64,000 bases of DNA from Petrolisthes cinctipes (Eukaryota; Arthropoda; Malacostraca; Decapoda; Porcellanidae): positions 2,418,001-2,482,000 of the forward strand of contig JAWQEG010001220.1 of NCBI GenBank assembly GCA_033782935.1, written 5' to 3'. Positions 1-13,281 of the stretch are shown here, piece by piece (within the stretch, counting starts at the first letter, position 1; every line of letters starts with the position of its first letter). The notes under the pieces are model-generated. The model saw only the letters and a program-made list of their open reading frames with translations, was not told the origin of the DNA and did no database searches. A program made the position numbers and the translations under genes.

Positions 1-3000
1 TATTTAGGGGTCCCAGAAGCGATCTGTACATGCCTACTCCGAGTTATTTTCAAAATACATGCTCAAAACATACTGAAAATCGATCTTTTAGGTGCACAGA
101 AGTCAATATATGCATGCATCTTCAGTACCCGTTTATATCTCAAATTCAGGCTCAAAACACCCGAAAATTCAATATTTTGGGGTCCCAGAAGCAATCTGTA
201 CATGCCTACACAGTGCTAGAATATTTTCAAAATATAGGCTAAAAACATGCTGAAAATCGACATTTTAGGTGCCAAAAAATCGATATCTCAAATTCAGTCC
301 CAAAACACCCGAAAATTCGATATTTAGAGGTCCCAGAAGGTATCTGTACATGCCTACTCCGTGTTAGAGTATTTTCAAAATACAGGCCAAAAACATACTG
401 AAAATCGATCTTTTAGGTGCCCAAAAGTCGATATGTGCATGCATCTTCTGTATCCGTTTATATCTCAAATTCTGGCCCTAAACACCCGAAAATTCGATAT
501 TTTGGGGTCCCAGAAGCGATCTGTACATGCCTACTCCGTGTTAGAGTAGATTCAAAATTCAGGCCCAAAACATGCTGAAAATCGATATTTTTGGTGCCCA
601 AAGTCAATATGTGCATGTATCTTCTGTACCCGTTTATATCTCAAATTCAGGCTAAAAACACCCGAAAATTCAATATTTTGGGATCCCAGAAGCAATCTGT
701 ACAGTGCTAGAATATTTTCAAAATATAGGCTAAAAACATGCTAAAAATCGATCTTTTAGGTGCCAAAAAGTCGATATCTCAAATTCAGTCCCAAAACACC
801 CGAAAATTCGATATTTAGGGGTCCCAGAAGCGATCTGTACATGCCTACTCCGTGTTAGAGTATTTTCAAAATACATGCTCAAAACATACTGAAAATCGAT
901 CTTTTAGGTGCACAAAAGTCGATATGTGCATGCATCTTCAGTACCCGTTTATATCTCAAATTGAGGCTCAAAACACCCGAAAATTCAATATTTTGGGGTC
1001 CCAGAAGCAATCTGTACATGCCTACTCAGTGTTAGAGTATTTTCAAAATACAGGCCCAAAACATGCTGAAAATCGATATTTTAGATGCCCAAAGTCAATA
1101 TTTGCATGTATCTTCTGTACCCGTTTATATCTCAAATTCAGGCTCAAAACACCCGAAAATTCAATGTTTTGGGGTCCCAGAAGCAATCTGTACATGCCTA
1201 CACAGTGCTAGAATATTTTCAAAATATAGGCTAAAAACATGCTGAAAATCGACATTTTAGGTGCCAAAAAATCGATATCTCAAATTCAGTCCCAAAACAC
1301 CCGAAAATTCGATATTTACAGGTCCCAGAAGGTATCTGTACATGCCTACTCTGTGTTAGAGTATTTTCAAAATACAGGCCAAAAACATACTGAAAATCGA
1401 TCTTTTAGGTGCCCAAAAGTCGATATGTGCATGCATCTTCTGTACCCGTTTATATCTCAAATTCTGGCCCTAAACACCCGAAAATTCGATATATTGGGGT
1501 CCCAGAAGCGATCTGTACATGCCTACTCCGTGTTAGAGTATTTTCAAAATTCAGGCCCAAAACATGCTGAAAATCGATATTTTTGGTGCCCAAAGTCAAT
1601 ATGTGCATGTATCTTCTATACCCGTTTATATCTCAAATTCAGGCTCAAAACACCCGAAAATTCAATATTTTGGGGTCCCAGAAGCAATCTGTACATGCCT
1701 ACACAGTGGTAGAATATTTTCAAAATATAGGCTAAAAACATGCTAAAAATCGACATTTTAGGTGCCAAAAAATCGATATCTCAAATTCAGTCCCAAAACA
1801 CCCGAAAATTCGATATTTAGAGGTCCCAGAAGGTATCTGTACATGCCTACTCCGTGTTAGAGTATTTTCAAAATACAGGCCAAAAACATACTGAAAATCG
1901 ATCTTTTAGGTGCCCAAAAGTCGATATGTGCATGCATCTTCTGTACCCGTTTATATCTCAAATTCAGGCTCAAAACACCCGAAAATTCAATATTTTGTGG
2001 TCCCAGCAGCAATCTGTACATGCCTACACAGTGCTAGAATATTTTCAAAATATTGGCTAAAAACATGCTGAAAATCGACATTTTAGATTCCAAAAAATCG
2101 ATATCTCAAATTCAGTCCCAAAACACCCGAAAATTCGATATTTAGAGGTCCCAGAAGGTATCTGTACATGCCTACTCCGTGTTAGAGTATTTTCAAAATT
2201 CAGGCCCAAAACATGCTGAAAATCGATATTTTTGGTGCCCAAAGTCAATATGTACATGTATCTTCTGTACCCGTTTATATCTCAAATTCAAGCTCAAAAC
2301 ACCCGAAAATTCAATATTTTGGGGTCCCAGAAGCAATCTGTACAGTGCTAGAATATTTTCAAAATATAGGCTAAAAACATGCTAAAAATCGATCTTTTAG
2401 GTGCCAAAAAGTCGATATCTCAAATTCAGTCCCAAAACACCCGAAAATTCGATATTTAGGGGTCCCAGAAGCGATCTGTACATGCCTACTCCGTGTTAGA
2501 GTATTTTCAAAATACATGCTCAAAACATACTGAAAATCGATCTTTTAGGTGCACAAAAGTCGATATGTGCATGCATCTTCAGTACCCGTTTATATCTCAA
2601 ATTCAGGCTCAAAACACCCGAAAATTCAATATTTTGGGGTCCCAGAAGCAATCTGTACATGCCTACACAGTGCTAGAATATTTTCAAAATATATGCTAAA
2701 AACATGCTAAAAATCGACATTTTAGGTGCCAAAAAATCGATATCTCAAATTCAGTCCCAAAACACCCGAAAATTCGATATTTAGAGGTCCCAGAAGGTAT
2801 CTGTACATGCCTACTCCGTGTTAGAGTATTTTCAAATTACAGGCCAAAAACATACTGAAAATCGATCTTTTAGGTGCCCAAAAGTCGATATGTGCATGCA
2901 TCTTCTGTACCCGTTTATATCTCAAATTCTGGCCCTAAACACCCGAAAATTCGATATTTTGGGGTCCCAGAAGCGATCTGTATATGCCTACTCCGTGTTA

Positions 3001-3799
3001 GAGTATTTTCAAAATTCAGGCCCAAAACATGCTGAAAATCGATATTTTTGGTGCCCAAAGTCAATATGTACATGTATCTTCTGTACCCGTTTATATCTCA
3101 AATTCAAGCTCAAAACACCCGAAAATTCAATATTTTGGGGTCCCAGAAGCAATCTGTACAGTGCTAGAATATTTTCAAAATATAGGCTAAAAACATGCTA
3201 AAAATCGATCTTTTAGGTGCCAAAAAGTCGATATCTCAAATTCAGTCCCAAAACACCCGAAAATTCGATATTTAGGGGTCCCAGAAGCGATCTGTACATG
3301 CCTACTCCGTGTTAGAGTATTTTCAAAACACATGCTCAAAACATATTGAAAATCGATCTTTTAGGTGCACAAAAGTCGATATGTGCATGCATCTTCAGTA
3401 CCCGTTTATATCTCAAATTCAAGCTCAAAACACCTGAAAATTCAATATTTTGGGGTCCCAGAAGCGATCTGTACATGCCTACTCCGTGTTAGAGTATTTT
3501 CAAAATTCAGGACCAAAACATGCTGAAAATCGGTATTTTTGGTGCCCAAAGTCAATGTGTGCATGTATCTTCTGTACCCGTTTATATCTCAAATTCAGGC
3601 TCAAAACACCCGAAAATTCAATATTTTGGGGTCCCAGAAGCAATCTGTACAGTGCTAGAATATTTTCAAAATATAGGCTAAAAACATGCTAAAAATCGAT
3701 CTTTTAGGTGCCAAAAAGTCGATATCTCAAATTCAGTCCCAAAACACCCGAAAATTCGACATTTAGGGGTCCCAGAAGCGATCTGTACATGCCTACTCC
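1..3799. repeat. Array segment with mixed dimers and trimers
   Basis: Opens inside a C2 3' end. Monomer starts: A2 41 (172 bp; 5-bp deletion giving ccgagttatttt), C1 213, A1 361, B1-short 538, C2 704, A2 852, B2 1029, C1 1205, A1 1353, B1 1530, C1 1706, A hybrid 1854, C1 variant 2031, B1-short 2179, C2 2345, A2 2493, C1 2670, A1 2818, B1-short 2995, C2 3161, A2 3309, B1-short 3486, C2 3652. Trimers are mixed with A-C (325 bp) and B-C (314 bp) dimers. Confidence 0.88.
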
Positions 3800-3976
3800 G
3801 TGTTAGAGTATTTTCAAAATACATGCTCAAAACATACTGAAAATCGATCTTTTAGGTGCACAAAAGTCGATATGTGCATGCATCTTCAGTACCCGTTTAT
3901 ATCTCAAATTCAGGCTCAAAACACCCGAAAATTCAATATTTTGGGGTCCCAGAAGCAATCTGTACATGCCTACTCA
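3800..3976. repeat. Monomer form A2, reference copy (177 bp)
   Basis: A2 differs from A1 by aaatacatgctcaaaac, ggtgcacaaaagtcg, cttcagtaccc and ttcaggctcaaaac, and by ttcaatatttt and agaagcaatctg in place of the CpG-bearing A1 forms. It normally follows C2 and precedes B2, or C1 in A-C dimers. Recombinants with an A1 5' part and an A2 3' part, or the reverse, occur at 1854, 7100, 8352, 8677, 42266, 43730 and 45045. Confidence 0.92.
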
Positions 3977-5144
3977 GTGTTAAAGTATTTTCAAAATACA
4001 GGCCCAAAACATGCTGAAAATCGATATTTTAGATGCCCAAAGTCAATATGTGCATGTATCTTCTGTACCCGTTTATATCTCAAATTCAGGCTCAAAACAC
4101 CCGAAAATTCAATATTTTGGGGTCCCAGAAGCAATCTGTACATGCCTACACAGTGCTAGAATATTTTCAAAATATAGGCTAAAAACATGCTAAAAATCGA
4201 CATTTTATGTGCCAAAAAATCGATATCTCAAATTCAGTCCCAAAACACCCGAAAATTCGATATTTAGAGGTCCCAGAAGGTATCTGTACATGCCTACTCC
4301 GTGTTAGAGTATTTTCAAAATACAGGCCAAAAACATACTGAAAATCGATCTTTTAGGTGCCCAAAAGTCGATATGTGCATGCATCTTCTGTACCCGTTTA
4401 TATTTCAAATTCTGGCCCTAAACACCCGAAAATTCGATATTTTGGGGTCCCAGAAGCGATCTGTACATGCCTACTCCGTGTTAGAGTATTTTCAAAATTC
4501 AGGCCCAAAACATGCTGAAAATCGATATTTTTGGTGCCCAATTTCAATATGTGCATGTATCTTCTGTACCCGTTTATATCTCAAATTCAGGCTCAAAACA
4601 CCCGAAAATTCAATATTTTGGGGTCCCAGAAGCAATCTGTACATGCCTACTCAGTGCTAGAATATTTTCAAAATATAGGCTAAAAACATGCTAAAAATCG
4701 ATCTTTTAGGTGCCAAAAAGTCGATATCTCAAATTCAGTCCCAAAACACCCGAAAATTCGATATTTAGGGGTCCCAGAAGCGATCTGTACATGCCTACTC
4801 CGGGTTAGAGTATTTTCAAAATACATGCTCAAAACATACTGAAAATCGATCTTTTAGTTGCACAAAAGTCGATATGTGCATGCATCTTCAGTACCCGTTT
4901 ATATCTCAAATTCAGGCTCAAAACACCCGAAAATTCAATATTTTGGGGTCCCAGAAGCAATCTGTACATGCCTACACAGTGCTAGAATATTTTCAAAATT
5001 CAGGCCCAAAACATGCTGAAAATCGATATTTTTGGTGCCCAAAGTCAATGTGTGCATGTATCTTCTGTACCCGTTTATATCTCAAATTCAGGCTCAAAAC
5101 ACCCGAAAATTCAATATTTTGGGGTCCCAGAAGCAATCTGTACA

Positions 5145-5292
5145 GTGCTAGAATATTTTCAAAATATAGGCTAAAAACATGCTAAAAATCGATCTTTTAG
5201 GTGCCAAAAAGTCGATATCTCAAATTCAGTCCCAAAACACCCGAAAATTCGATATTTAGGGGTCCCAGAAGCGATCTGTACATGCCTACTCC
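5145..5292. repeat. Monomer form C2, reference copy (148 bp)
   Basis: C2 shares the 29-bp deletion of C1 but has cgatcttttaggtgcc followed by aaaaagtcgatatctc, and a 3' end with aggggtcccagaagcgatctg. It usually follows B1-short and leads into A2. A 149-bp lineage with an extra a in the tttcaaaaatata tract occurs at 24388, 25391, 27220, 30346 and 33472. Confidence 0.92.
5153..5167. other. 15-bp inverted repeat in C monomers (atatttt-c-aaaatat)
   Basis: At the same monomer positions (9-23) as the A-type site, C1 and C2 have atatttt-c-aaaatat. The outer pair g...c of A is replaced by a...t, so both arms still pair. B1 has caaaattc on the right and breaks the second pair. Recombinant monomers such as 18407, 20235 and 15598 mix left and right arms and lose the outer pair. 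Confidence 0.72.
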
Positions 5293-6107
5293 GTGTTAGA
5301 GTATTTTCAAAATACATGCTCAAAACATACTGAAAATCGATCTTTTAGGTGCACAAAAGTCGATATGTGCATGCATCTTCAGTACCCGTTTATATCTCAA
5401 ATTCAGGCTCAAAACACCCAAAAATTCGATATTTTGGGGTCCCAGAAGCAATCTGTACATGCCTACTCAGTGTTAGAGTATTTTCAAAATACAGGCCCAA
5501 AACATGCTGAAAATCGATATTTTAGATGCCCAAAGTCAATATGTGCATGTATCTTCTGTACCCGTTTATATCTCAAATTCATGCTCAAAACACCCGAAAA
5601 TTCAATATTTTGGGGTCCCAGAAGCAATCTGTACATGCCTACACAGTGCTAGAATATTTTCAAAATATAGGCTAAAAACATGCTAAAAATCGACATTTTA
5701 GGTGCCAAAAAATCGATATCTCAAATTCAGTCCCAAAACACCCGAAAATTCGATATTTAGAGGTCCCAGAAGGTATCTGTACATGCCTACTCCGTGTTAG
5801 AGTATTTTCAAAATTCAGGCCCAAAACATGCTGAAAATCGATATTTTTGGTGCCCAAAGTCAATATGTGCATGTATCTTCTGTACCCGTTTATATCTCAA
5901 ATTCAGGCTCAAAACACCCGAAAATTCAATATTTTGGGGTCCCAGAAGCAATCTGTACAGTGCTAGAATATTTTGAAAATATAGGCTAAAAACATGCTAA
6001 AAATCGATCTTTTAGGTGCCAAAAAGTCGATATCTCAAATTCAGTCCCAAAACACCCGAAAATTCGATATTTAGGGGTCCCAGAAGCGATCTGTACATGC
6101 CTACTCC

Positions 6108-7099
6108 GTGTTAGAGTATTTTCAAAATACATGCTCAAAACATACTAAAAATCGATCTTTTAGGTGCACAAAAGTCGATATGTGCATGCATCTTCAGTAC
6201 CCGTTTATATCTCAAATTCAGGCTCAAAACACCCGAAAATTCAATATTTTGGGGTCCCAGAAGCAATCTGTACATGCCTACTCAGTGTTAGAGTATTTTC
6301 AAAATACAGGCCCAAAACATGCTGAAAATCGACATTTTAGATGCCCAAAGTCAATATGTGCATGTATCTTCTGTACCCGTTTATATCTCAAATTCAGGCT
6401 CAAAACACCCGAAAATTCAATATTTTGGGGTCCCAGAAGCAATCTGTACATGCCTACACAGTGCTAGAATATTTTCAAAATATAGGCTAAAAACATGCTA
6501 AAAATCGACATTTTAGGTGCCAAAAAATCGATATCTCAAATTCAGTCCCAAAACACCCGAAAATTCGATATTTAGAGGTCCCAGAAGGTATCTGTACATG
6601 CCTACTCCGTGTTAGAGTATTTTCAAAATACAGGCCAAAAACATACTGAAAATCGATCTTTTAGGTGCCCAAAAGTCAATATGTGCATGCATCTTCTGTA
6701 CCCGTTTATATCTCAAATTCTGGCCCTAAACACCCGAGAATTCGATATTTTGGGGTCCCAGAAGCGATATGTACATGCCTACTCCGTGTTAGAGTATTTT
6801 CAAAATTCAGGCCCAAAACATGCTGAAAATCGATATTTTTGGTGCCCAAAGTCAATATGTGCATGTATCTTCTGTACCCGTTTATATCTCAAATTCAGGC
6901 TCAAAACACCCGAAAATTCAATATTTTGGGGTCCCAGAAGCAATCTGTACAGTGCTAGAATATTTTCAAAATATAGGCTAAAAACATGCTAAAAATCGAT
7001 CTTTTAGGTGCCAAAAAGTCGATATCTCAAATTCAGTCCCAAAACACCCGAAAATTCGATATTTAGGGGTCCCAGAAGCGATCTGTACATGCCTACTCC
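6108..7099. repeat. Canonical six-monomer higher-order repeat (992 bp)
   Basis: Clean instance: A2 6108, B2 6285, C1 6461, A1 6609, B1-short 6786, C2 6952, with lengths 177+176+148+177+166+148. The same order recurs at 3800-4801, 11799-12790, 16913-17904, 18731-19732, 23534-24536, 24537-25539, 26366-27368, 35625-36616, 37443-38444, 39447-40438 and 57387-58378, at 992 to 1003 bp according to whether B1 is short and C2 has its extra base. Confidence 0.88.
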
Positions 7100-8092
7100 T
7101 TGTTAGAGTATTTTCAAAATACATGCTCAAAACATACTGAAAATCGATCTTTTAGGTGCCCAAAAGTCGATATGTGCATGCATCTTCTGTACCCGTTTAT
7201 ATCTCAAATTCAGGCTCAAAACACCCGAAAATTCAATATTTTGGGGTCCCAGAAGCAATCTGTACATGCCTACACAGTGCTAGAATATTTTCAAAATAAA
7301 GGCTAAAAACATGCTGAAAATCGACATTTTAGGTGCCAAAAAATCGATATCTCAAATTCAGTCCCAAAACACCCGAAAATTCGATATTTAGAGGTCCCAG
7401 AAGGTATCTGTACATGCCTACTCCGTGTTAGAGTATTTACAAAATACAGGCCAAAAACATACTGAAAATCGATCTTTTAGGTGCCCAAAAGTCGATATGT
7501 GCATGCATCTTCTGTACCCGTTTATATCTCAAATTCTGGCCCTAAACACCCGAAAATTCGATATTTTGGGGTCCCAGAAGCGATCTCTACATGCCTACTC
7601 CGTGTTAGAGTTTTTTCAAAATTCAGGCCCAAAACATGCTGAAAATCGATATTTTTGGTGCCCAAAGTCAATATGTGCATGTATCTTCTGTACCCGTTTA
7701 TATCTCAAATTCAGGCTCAAAACACCCGAAAATTCAATATTTTGGGGTCCCAGAAGCAATCTGTACATGCCTACACAGTGCTAGAATATTTTCAAAATAT
7801 AGGCTAAAAACATGCTAAAAATCGACATTTTAGGTGCCAAAAAATCGATATCTCAAATTCAGTCCCAAAACACCCGAAAATTCGATATTTAGAGGTATCA
7901 GAAGGTATCTGTACATGCCTACTCCGTGTTAGAGTATTTTCAAAATACAGGCCAAAAACATACTGAAAATCGATCTTTTAGGTGCCCAAAAGTCAATATG
8001 TGCATGCATCTTCTGTACCCGTTTATATCTCAAATTCAGGCTCAAAACACCCGAAAATTCAATATTTTGGGGTCCCAGAAGCAATCTGTACA

Positions 8093-8203
8093 GTGCTAGA
8101 ATATTTTCAAAATATAGGCTAAAAACATGCTAAAAATCGATCTTTTAGGTGCCAAAAAGTCGATATCTCAAATTCAGTCCCAAAACACCCGAAAATCTGT
8201 ACA
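8093..8203. repeat. Truncated C2 monomer (111 bp) followed by a second C2
   Basis: The monomer stops after acacccgaaaat and jumps to ctgtacagtgctag, losing 37 bp compared with C2 and giving the only C-C neighbours I found. The join looks like a crossover between a C2 monomer and the 3' end of a B-short monomer, since ctgtacagtg is the B-short junction. Confidence 0.85.
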
Positions 8204-9520
8204 GTGCTAGAATATTTTCAAAATATAGGCTAAAAACATGCTAAAAATCGATCTTTTAGGTGCCAAAAAGTCGATATCTCAAATTCAGTCCCAAAACACC
8301 CGAAAATTCGATATTTAGGGGTCCCAGAAGCGATCTGTACATGCCTACTCCGTGTTAGAGTATTTTCAAAATACATGCTCAAAACATACTGAAAATCGAT
8401 CTTTTAGGTGCCCAAAAGTCGATATGTGCATGCATCTTCTGTACCCGTTTATATCTCAAATTAAGGCTCAAAACACCCGAAAATTCAATATTTTGGGGTC
8501 CCAGAAGCAATCTGTACATGCCTACACAGTGCTAGAATATTTTCAAAATAAAGGCTAAAAACATGCTGAAAATCGACATTTTAGGTGCCAAAAAATCGAT
8601 ATCTCAAATTCAGTCCCAAAACACCCGAAAATTCGATATTTAGAGGTCCCAGAAGGTATCTGTACATGCCTACTCCGTGTTAGAGTATTTTCAAAATACA
8701 GGCCAAAAACATACTGAAAATCGATCTTTTAGGTGCCCAAAAGTCGATATGTGCATACATCTTCAGTACCCGTTTATATCTCAAATTCAGGCTTAAAAAA
8801 CCCGAAAATTCAATATTTTGGGGTTCCAGAAGCAATCTGTATATGCCTACTCAGTGTTAGAGTATTTTCAAAATACAGGCCCAAAACATGCTGAAAATCG
8901 ATATTTTAGATGCCCAAAGTCAATATGTGCATGTATCTTCTGTACCCGTTTATATCTCAAATTCAGGCTCAAAACACCCGAAAATTCAATATTTTGGGGT
9001 CCCAGAAGCAATCTGTACATGCTTACTCAGTGCTAGAATATTTTCAAAATATAGGCTAAAAACATGCTAAAAATCGATCTTTTAGGTGCCAAAAAGTCGA
9101 TATCTCAAATTCAGTCCCAAAACACCCGAAAATTCAATATTTAGGGGTCCTAGAAGCGATCTGTACATGCCTACTCCGTGTTAGAGTATTTTCAAAATAC
9201 ATGCTCAAAACATACTGAAAATCGATCTTTTAGTTGCACAAAAGTCGATATGTGCATGCATCTTCAGTACCCTTTTATATCTCAAATTCAGGCTCAAAAC
9301 ACCCAAAAATTCGATATTTTGGGGTCCCAGAAGCAATCTGTACATGCCTACTCCGTGTTAGAGTATTTTCAAAATTCAGGCCCAAAACATGCTGAAAATC
9401 GATATTTTTGGTGCCCAAAGTCAATATGTGCATGTATCTTCTGTACCCGTTTATATCTCAAATTCAGGCTCAAAACACCCGAAAATTCAATATTTTGGGG
9501 TCCCAGAAGCAATCTGTACA

Positions 9521-9697
9521 GTGCTAGAATATTTTCAAAATATAGGCTAAAAACATGCTAAAAATCGATCTTTTAGGTGCCCAAAAGTCGATATGTGCAT
9601 GCATCTTCTGTACCCGTTTATATCTCAAATTCTGGCCCTAAACACCCGAAAATTCGATATTTTGGGGTCCCAGAAGCGATCTGTACATGCCTACTCC
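9521..9697. repeat. C2/A1 fusion monomer (177 bp)
   Basis: It starts as C (gtgctagaatatttt, then catgctaaaaatcgatctttt) and changes to A1 at ggtgcccaaaagtcgatatg, so it regains the 29 bp that C lacks. It is followed by B1-short, as A1 would be. The change point lies within cgatcttttaggtgcc, which C2 and A1 share. Confidence 0.85.
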
Positions 9698-10011
9698 GTG
9701 TTAGAGTATTTTCAAAATTCAGGCCCAAAACATGCTGAAAATCGATATTTTTGGTGCCCAAAGTCAATATGTGCATGTATCTTCTGTACCCGTTTATATC
9801 TCAAATTCAGGCTCAAAACACCCGAAAATTCAATATTTTGGGGTCCCAGAAGCAATCTGTACAGTGCTAGAATATTTTGAAAATATAGGCTAAAAACATG
9901 CTAAAAATCGATCTTTTAGGTGCCAAAAAGTCGATATCTCAAATTCAGTCCCAAAACACCCGAAAATTCGATATTCAGAGGTCCCAGAAGCGATCTGTAC
10001 ATGCCTACTCC

Positions 10012-13000
10012 GTGTTAGAGTATTTTCAAAATACATGCTCAAAACATACTGAAAATCGATCTTTTAGGTGCACAAAAGTCGATATGTGCATGCATCTTCA
10101 GTACCCGTTTATATCTCAAATTCAGGCTCAAAACACCCGAAATTTCAATATTTTGGGGTCCCAGAAGCAATCTGTACATGCCTACTCAGTGTTATAGTAT
10201 TTTCAAAATACAGGCCCAAAACATGCTGAAAATCGATATTTTAGATGCCCAAAGTCAATATGTGCATGTATCTTCTGTACCCGTTTATATCTCAAATTCA
10301 GGCTCAAAACACCCGAAAATTCAATATTTTGGGGTCCCAGAAGCAATCTGTACAGTGCTAGAATATTTTCAAAATATAGGCTAAAAACATGCTAAAAATC
10401 GATCTTTTAGGTGCCAAAAAGTCGATATCTCAAATTCAGTCCCAAAACACCCGAAAATTCGATATTTAGGGGTCCCAGAAGCGATCTGTACATGCCTACT
10501 CCGTGTTAGAGTATTTTCAAATTACAGGCCAAAAACATACTGAAAATCGATCTTTTAGGTGCCCAAAAGTCGATATGTGCATGCATCTTCTGTACCCGTT
10601 TATATCTCAAATTCTGGCCTTAAACACCCGAAAATTCGATATTTTGGGGTCCCAGAAGCGATCTGTACATGCCTACTCCGTGTTAGAGTATTTTCAAAAT
10701 TCAGGTCCAAAACATGCTGAAAATCGATATTTTTGGTGCCCAAAGTCAATATGTGCATGTATCTTCTGTACCCGTTTATATCTCAAATTCAGGCTCAAAA
10801 CACCCGAAAATTCAATATTTTGGGGTCCCAGAAGCAATCTGTACAGTGCTAGAATATTTTCAAAATATAGGCTAAAAACATGCTAAAAATCGATCTTTTA
10901 GGTGCCAAAAAGTCGATATCTCAAATTCAGTCCCAAAACACCCGAAAATTCGATATTTAGGAGTCCCATAAGCGATCTGTACATGCCTACTCCGTGTTAG
11001 AGTATTTTCAAAATACATGCTCAAAACATACTGAAAATCGATCTTTTAGGTGCACAAAAGTCGATATGTGCAAGCATCTTCAGTACCCGTTTATATCTCA
11101 AATTCAGGCTCAAAACACCCGAAAATTCAATATTTTGGGGTCCCAGAAGCAATCTGTAGATGCCTACTCAGTGTTAGAGTATTTTCAAAATACAGGCCCA
11201 AAACATGCTGTAAATCGATATTTTAGTAGCCCAAAGTCAATATGTGCATGTATCTTCTGTACCCGTTTATATCTCAAATTCAGGCTCAAAACACCCGAAA
11301 ATTCAATATTTGGGGGTCCCAGAAGCAATCTGTACAGTGCTAGAATATTTTCAAAATATAGGCTAAAAACATGCTAAATATCGATCTTTTAGGTGCCAAA
11401 AAGTCGATATCTCAAATTCGGTCCCAAAACACCAGAAAATTCGATATTTAAGGGTCCCAGAAGCGATCTGTACATGCCTACTGCGTGTTAGAGTATTTTC
11501 AAAATTCAGGCCCAAAACATGCTGAAAATCGATATTTTTGGTGCCCAAAGTCAATATGTGCATGCATCTTCTGTACCCGTTTATATCTCAAATTCAGGCT
11601 CAAAACACCCGAAAATTCAATATTTTGGGGTCCCAGAAGCAATCTGTACAGTGCTAGAATATTTTCAAAATATAGGCTAAAAACATGCTAAAAATCGATC
11701 TTTTAGGTGCCAAAAAGTCGATATCTCAAATTCAGTCCCAAAACACCCGAAAATTCGATATTTAGGGGTCCCATAAGCGATCTGTACATGCCTACTCCGT
11801 GTTAGAGTATTTTCAAAATACATGCTCAAAACATACTGAAAATCGATCTTTTAGGTGCACAAAAGTCGATATGTGCATGCATCTTCAGTACCCGTTTATA
11901 TATCAAATTCAGGCTCAAAACACCCGAAAATTCAATATTTTGGGGACCCAGAAGCAATCTGTACATGCCTACTCAGTGTTAGAGTATTTTCAAAATACAG
12001 GCCCAAAACATGCTGAAAATCGATATTTTAGATGCCCAAAGTCAATATGTGCATGTATCTTCTGTACCCGTTTATATCTCAAATTCAGGCTTAAAACACA
12101 CGAAAATTCAATATTTCGGGGTCCCAGAAGCAATCTGTACATGCCTACACAGTACTAGAATATTTTCAAAATATAGTCTAAAAACATGCTAAAAATCGAC
12201 ATTTTAGGTGTCAAAAAATCGATATCTCAAATTCAGTCCCAAAACACCCGAAAATTCGATATTTAGAGGTCCCAGAAGGTATCTGTACATGCCTACTCCG
12301 TGTAAGAGTATTTTCAAAATACAGGCCAAAAACATACTGAAAATCGATCTTTTAGGTGCCCAAAAGTCGATATGTGCATGCATCTTCTGTACCCGTTTAT
12401 ATCTCAAATTCTGGCCCTAAACACCCGAAAATTCGATATTTTGGGGTCCCAGAAGCGATCTTTACATGCCTACTCCGTGTTAGAGTATTTTCTAAATTCA
12501 GGCCCAAAACATGCTGAAAATCGATATTTTTGGTGCCCAAAGTCAATATGTGCATGTATCTTCTGTACCCGTTTATATCTCAAATTCAGGCTCAAAACAC
12601 CCGAAAATTCAATATTTTGGGGTCCCAGAAGCAATCTGTACAGTGCTAGAATATTTTCAAAATATAGGCTAAAAACATGCTAAAAATCGATCTTTTAGGT
12701 GCCAAAAAGTCGATATCTCAAATTCAGTCCCAAAACACCCGAATATTCGATATTTAGGGGTCCCAGAAGCGATCTGTACATGCCTACTCCGTGTTAGAGT
12801 ATTTCCAAAATACAGGCCAAAAACATACTGAAAATCGATCTTTTATGTGCCCAAAAGTCGATATGTGCATGCATCTTCTGTACCCGTTTATATCTCAAAT
12901 TCTGGCCCTAAACACCCGAAAATTCGATATTTTGGGGTCCCAGAAGCGATCTGTGCATGCCTACTCCGTGTTAGAGTAATTTCAAAATTCAGGCCCAAAA

Positions 13001-13281
13001 CATGCTGAAAATCGATATTTTTGGTGCCCAAAGTCAATATGTGCACGTATCTTCTGTACCCGTTTATATCTCAAATTCAGGCTCAAAACACCCGAAAATT
13101 CAATATTTTGGGGTCCCAGAAGCAATCTGTACAGTGCTAGAATATTTTCAAAATATAGGCTAAAAACATGCTAAAAATCGATCTTTTAGGTGCCAAAAAG
13201 TCGATATCTCAAATTCAGTCCCAAAACACCCGAAAATTCGATATTTAGGGGTCCCAGAAGCGATCTGTACATGCCTACTCC
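10012..13281. repeat. Array segment of 491-bp trimers
   Basis: Starts: A2 10012, B2-short 10189, C2 10355, A1 10503, B1-short 10680, C2 10846, A2 10994, B2-short 11171, C2 11337, B1-short 11485, C2 11651, A2 11799, B2 11976, C1 12152, A1 12300 (gtgtaagag), B1-short 12477, C2 12643, A1 12791, B1-short 12968, C2 13134. Five trimers are 491 bp. Private point changes are frequent here, for example gtcccataag at 10965 and 11767. Confidence 0.87.

Larger units (their letters stand above)
3800..7925. repeat. Array segment dominated by canonical six-monomer repeats
   Basis: Starts: A2 3800, B2 3977, C1 4153, A1 4301, B1 4478, C2 4654, A2 4802, C/B1 hybrid 4979, C2 5145, A2 5293, B2 5470, C1 5646, B1-short 5794, C2 5960, A2 6108, B2 6285, C1 6461, A1 6609, B1-short 6786, C2 6952, A2/A1 hybrid 7100, C1 7277, A1 7425, B1 7602, C1 7778. 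The monomer at 4979 begins gtgctagaa like C but continues as B1. The C1 at 7778 has aggtatcag where others have aggtcccag. Confidence 0.88.
7926..10011. repeat. Rearranged array segment with truncated and fused monomers
   Basis: Starts: A1/B hybrid 7926 (167 bp), truncated C2 8093 (111 bp), C2 8204, A hybrid 8352, C1 8529, A hybrid 8677, B2 8854, C2 9030, A2 9178, B1-short 9355, C2/A1 fusion 9521 (177 bp), B1-short 9698, C2 9864. Three different recombination junctions lie within 1.6 kb, more than in any other stretch of similar length in the left half. Confidence 0.87.

Noticed and set aside
1239..1712. 157-codon open frame crossing C1, A1 and B1
   Set aside because: Same reason: it runs through monomer boundaries and is broken in equivalent rows by ordinary satellite variation.
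5672..5872. Recurrent ~66-codon minus-strand frames (also at 2057, 11363, 13984, 15800, 39001)
   Set aside because: They occur only where C1 or C2 meets B1 and are antisense readings of satellite; no independent coding signal.
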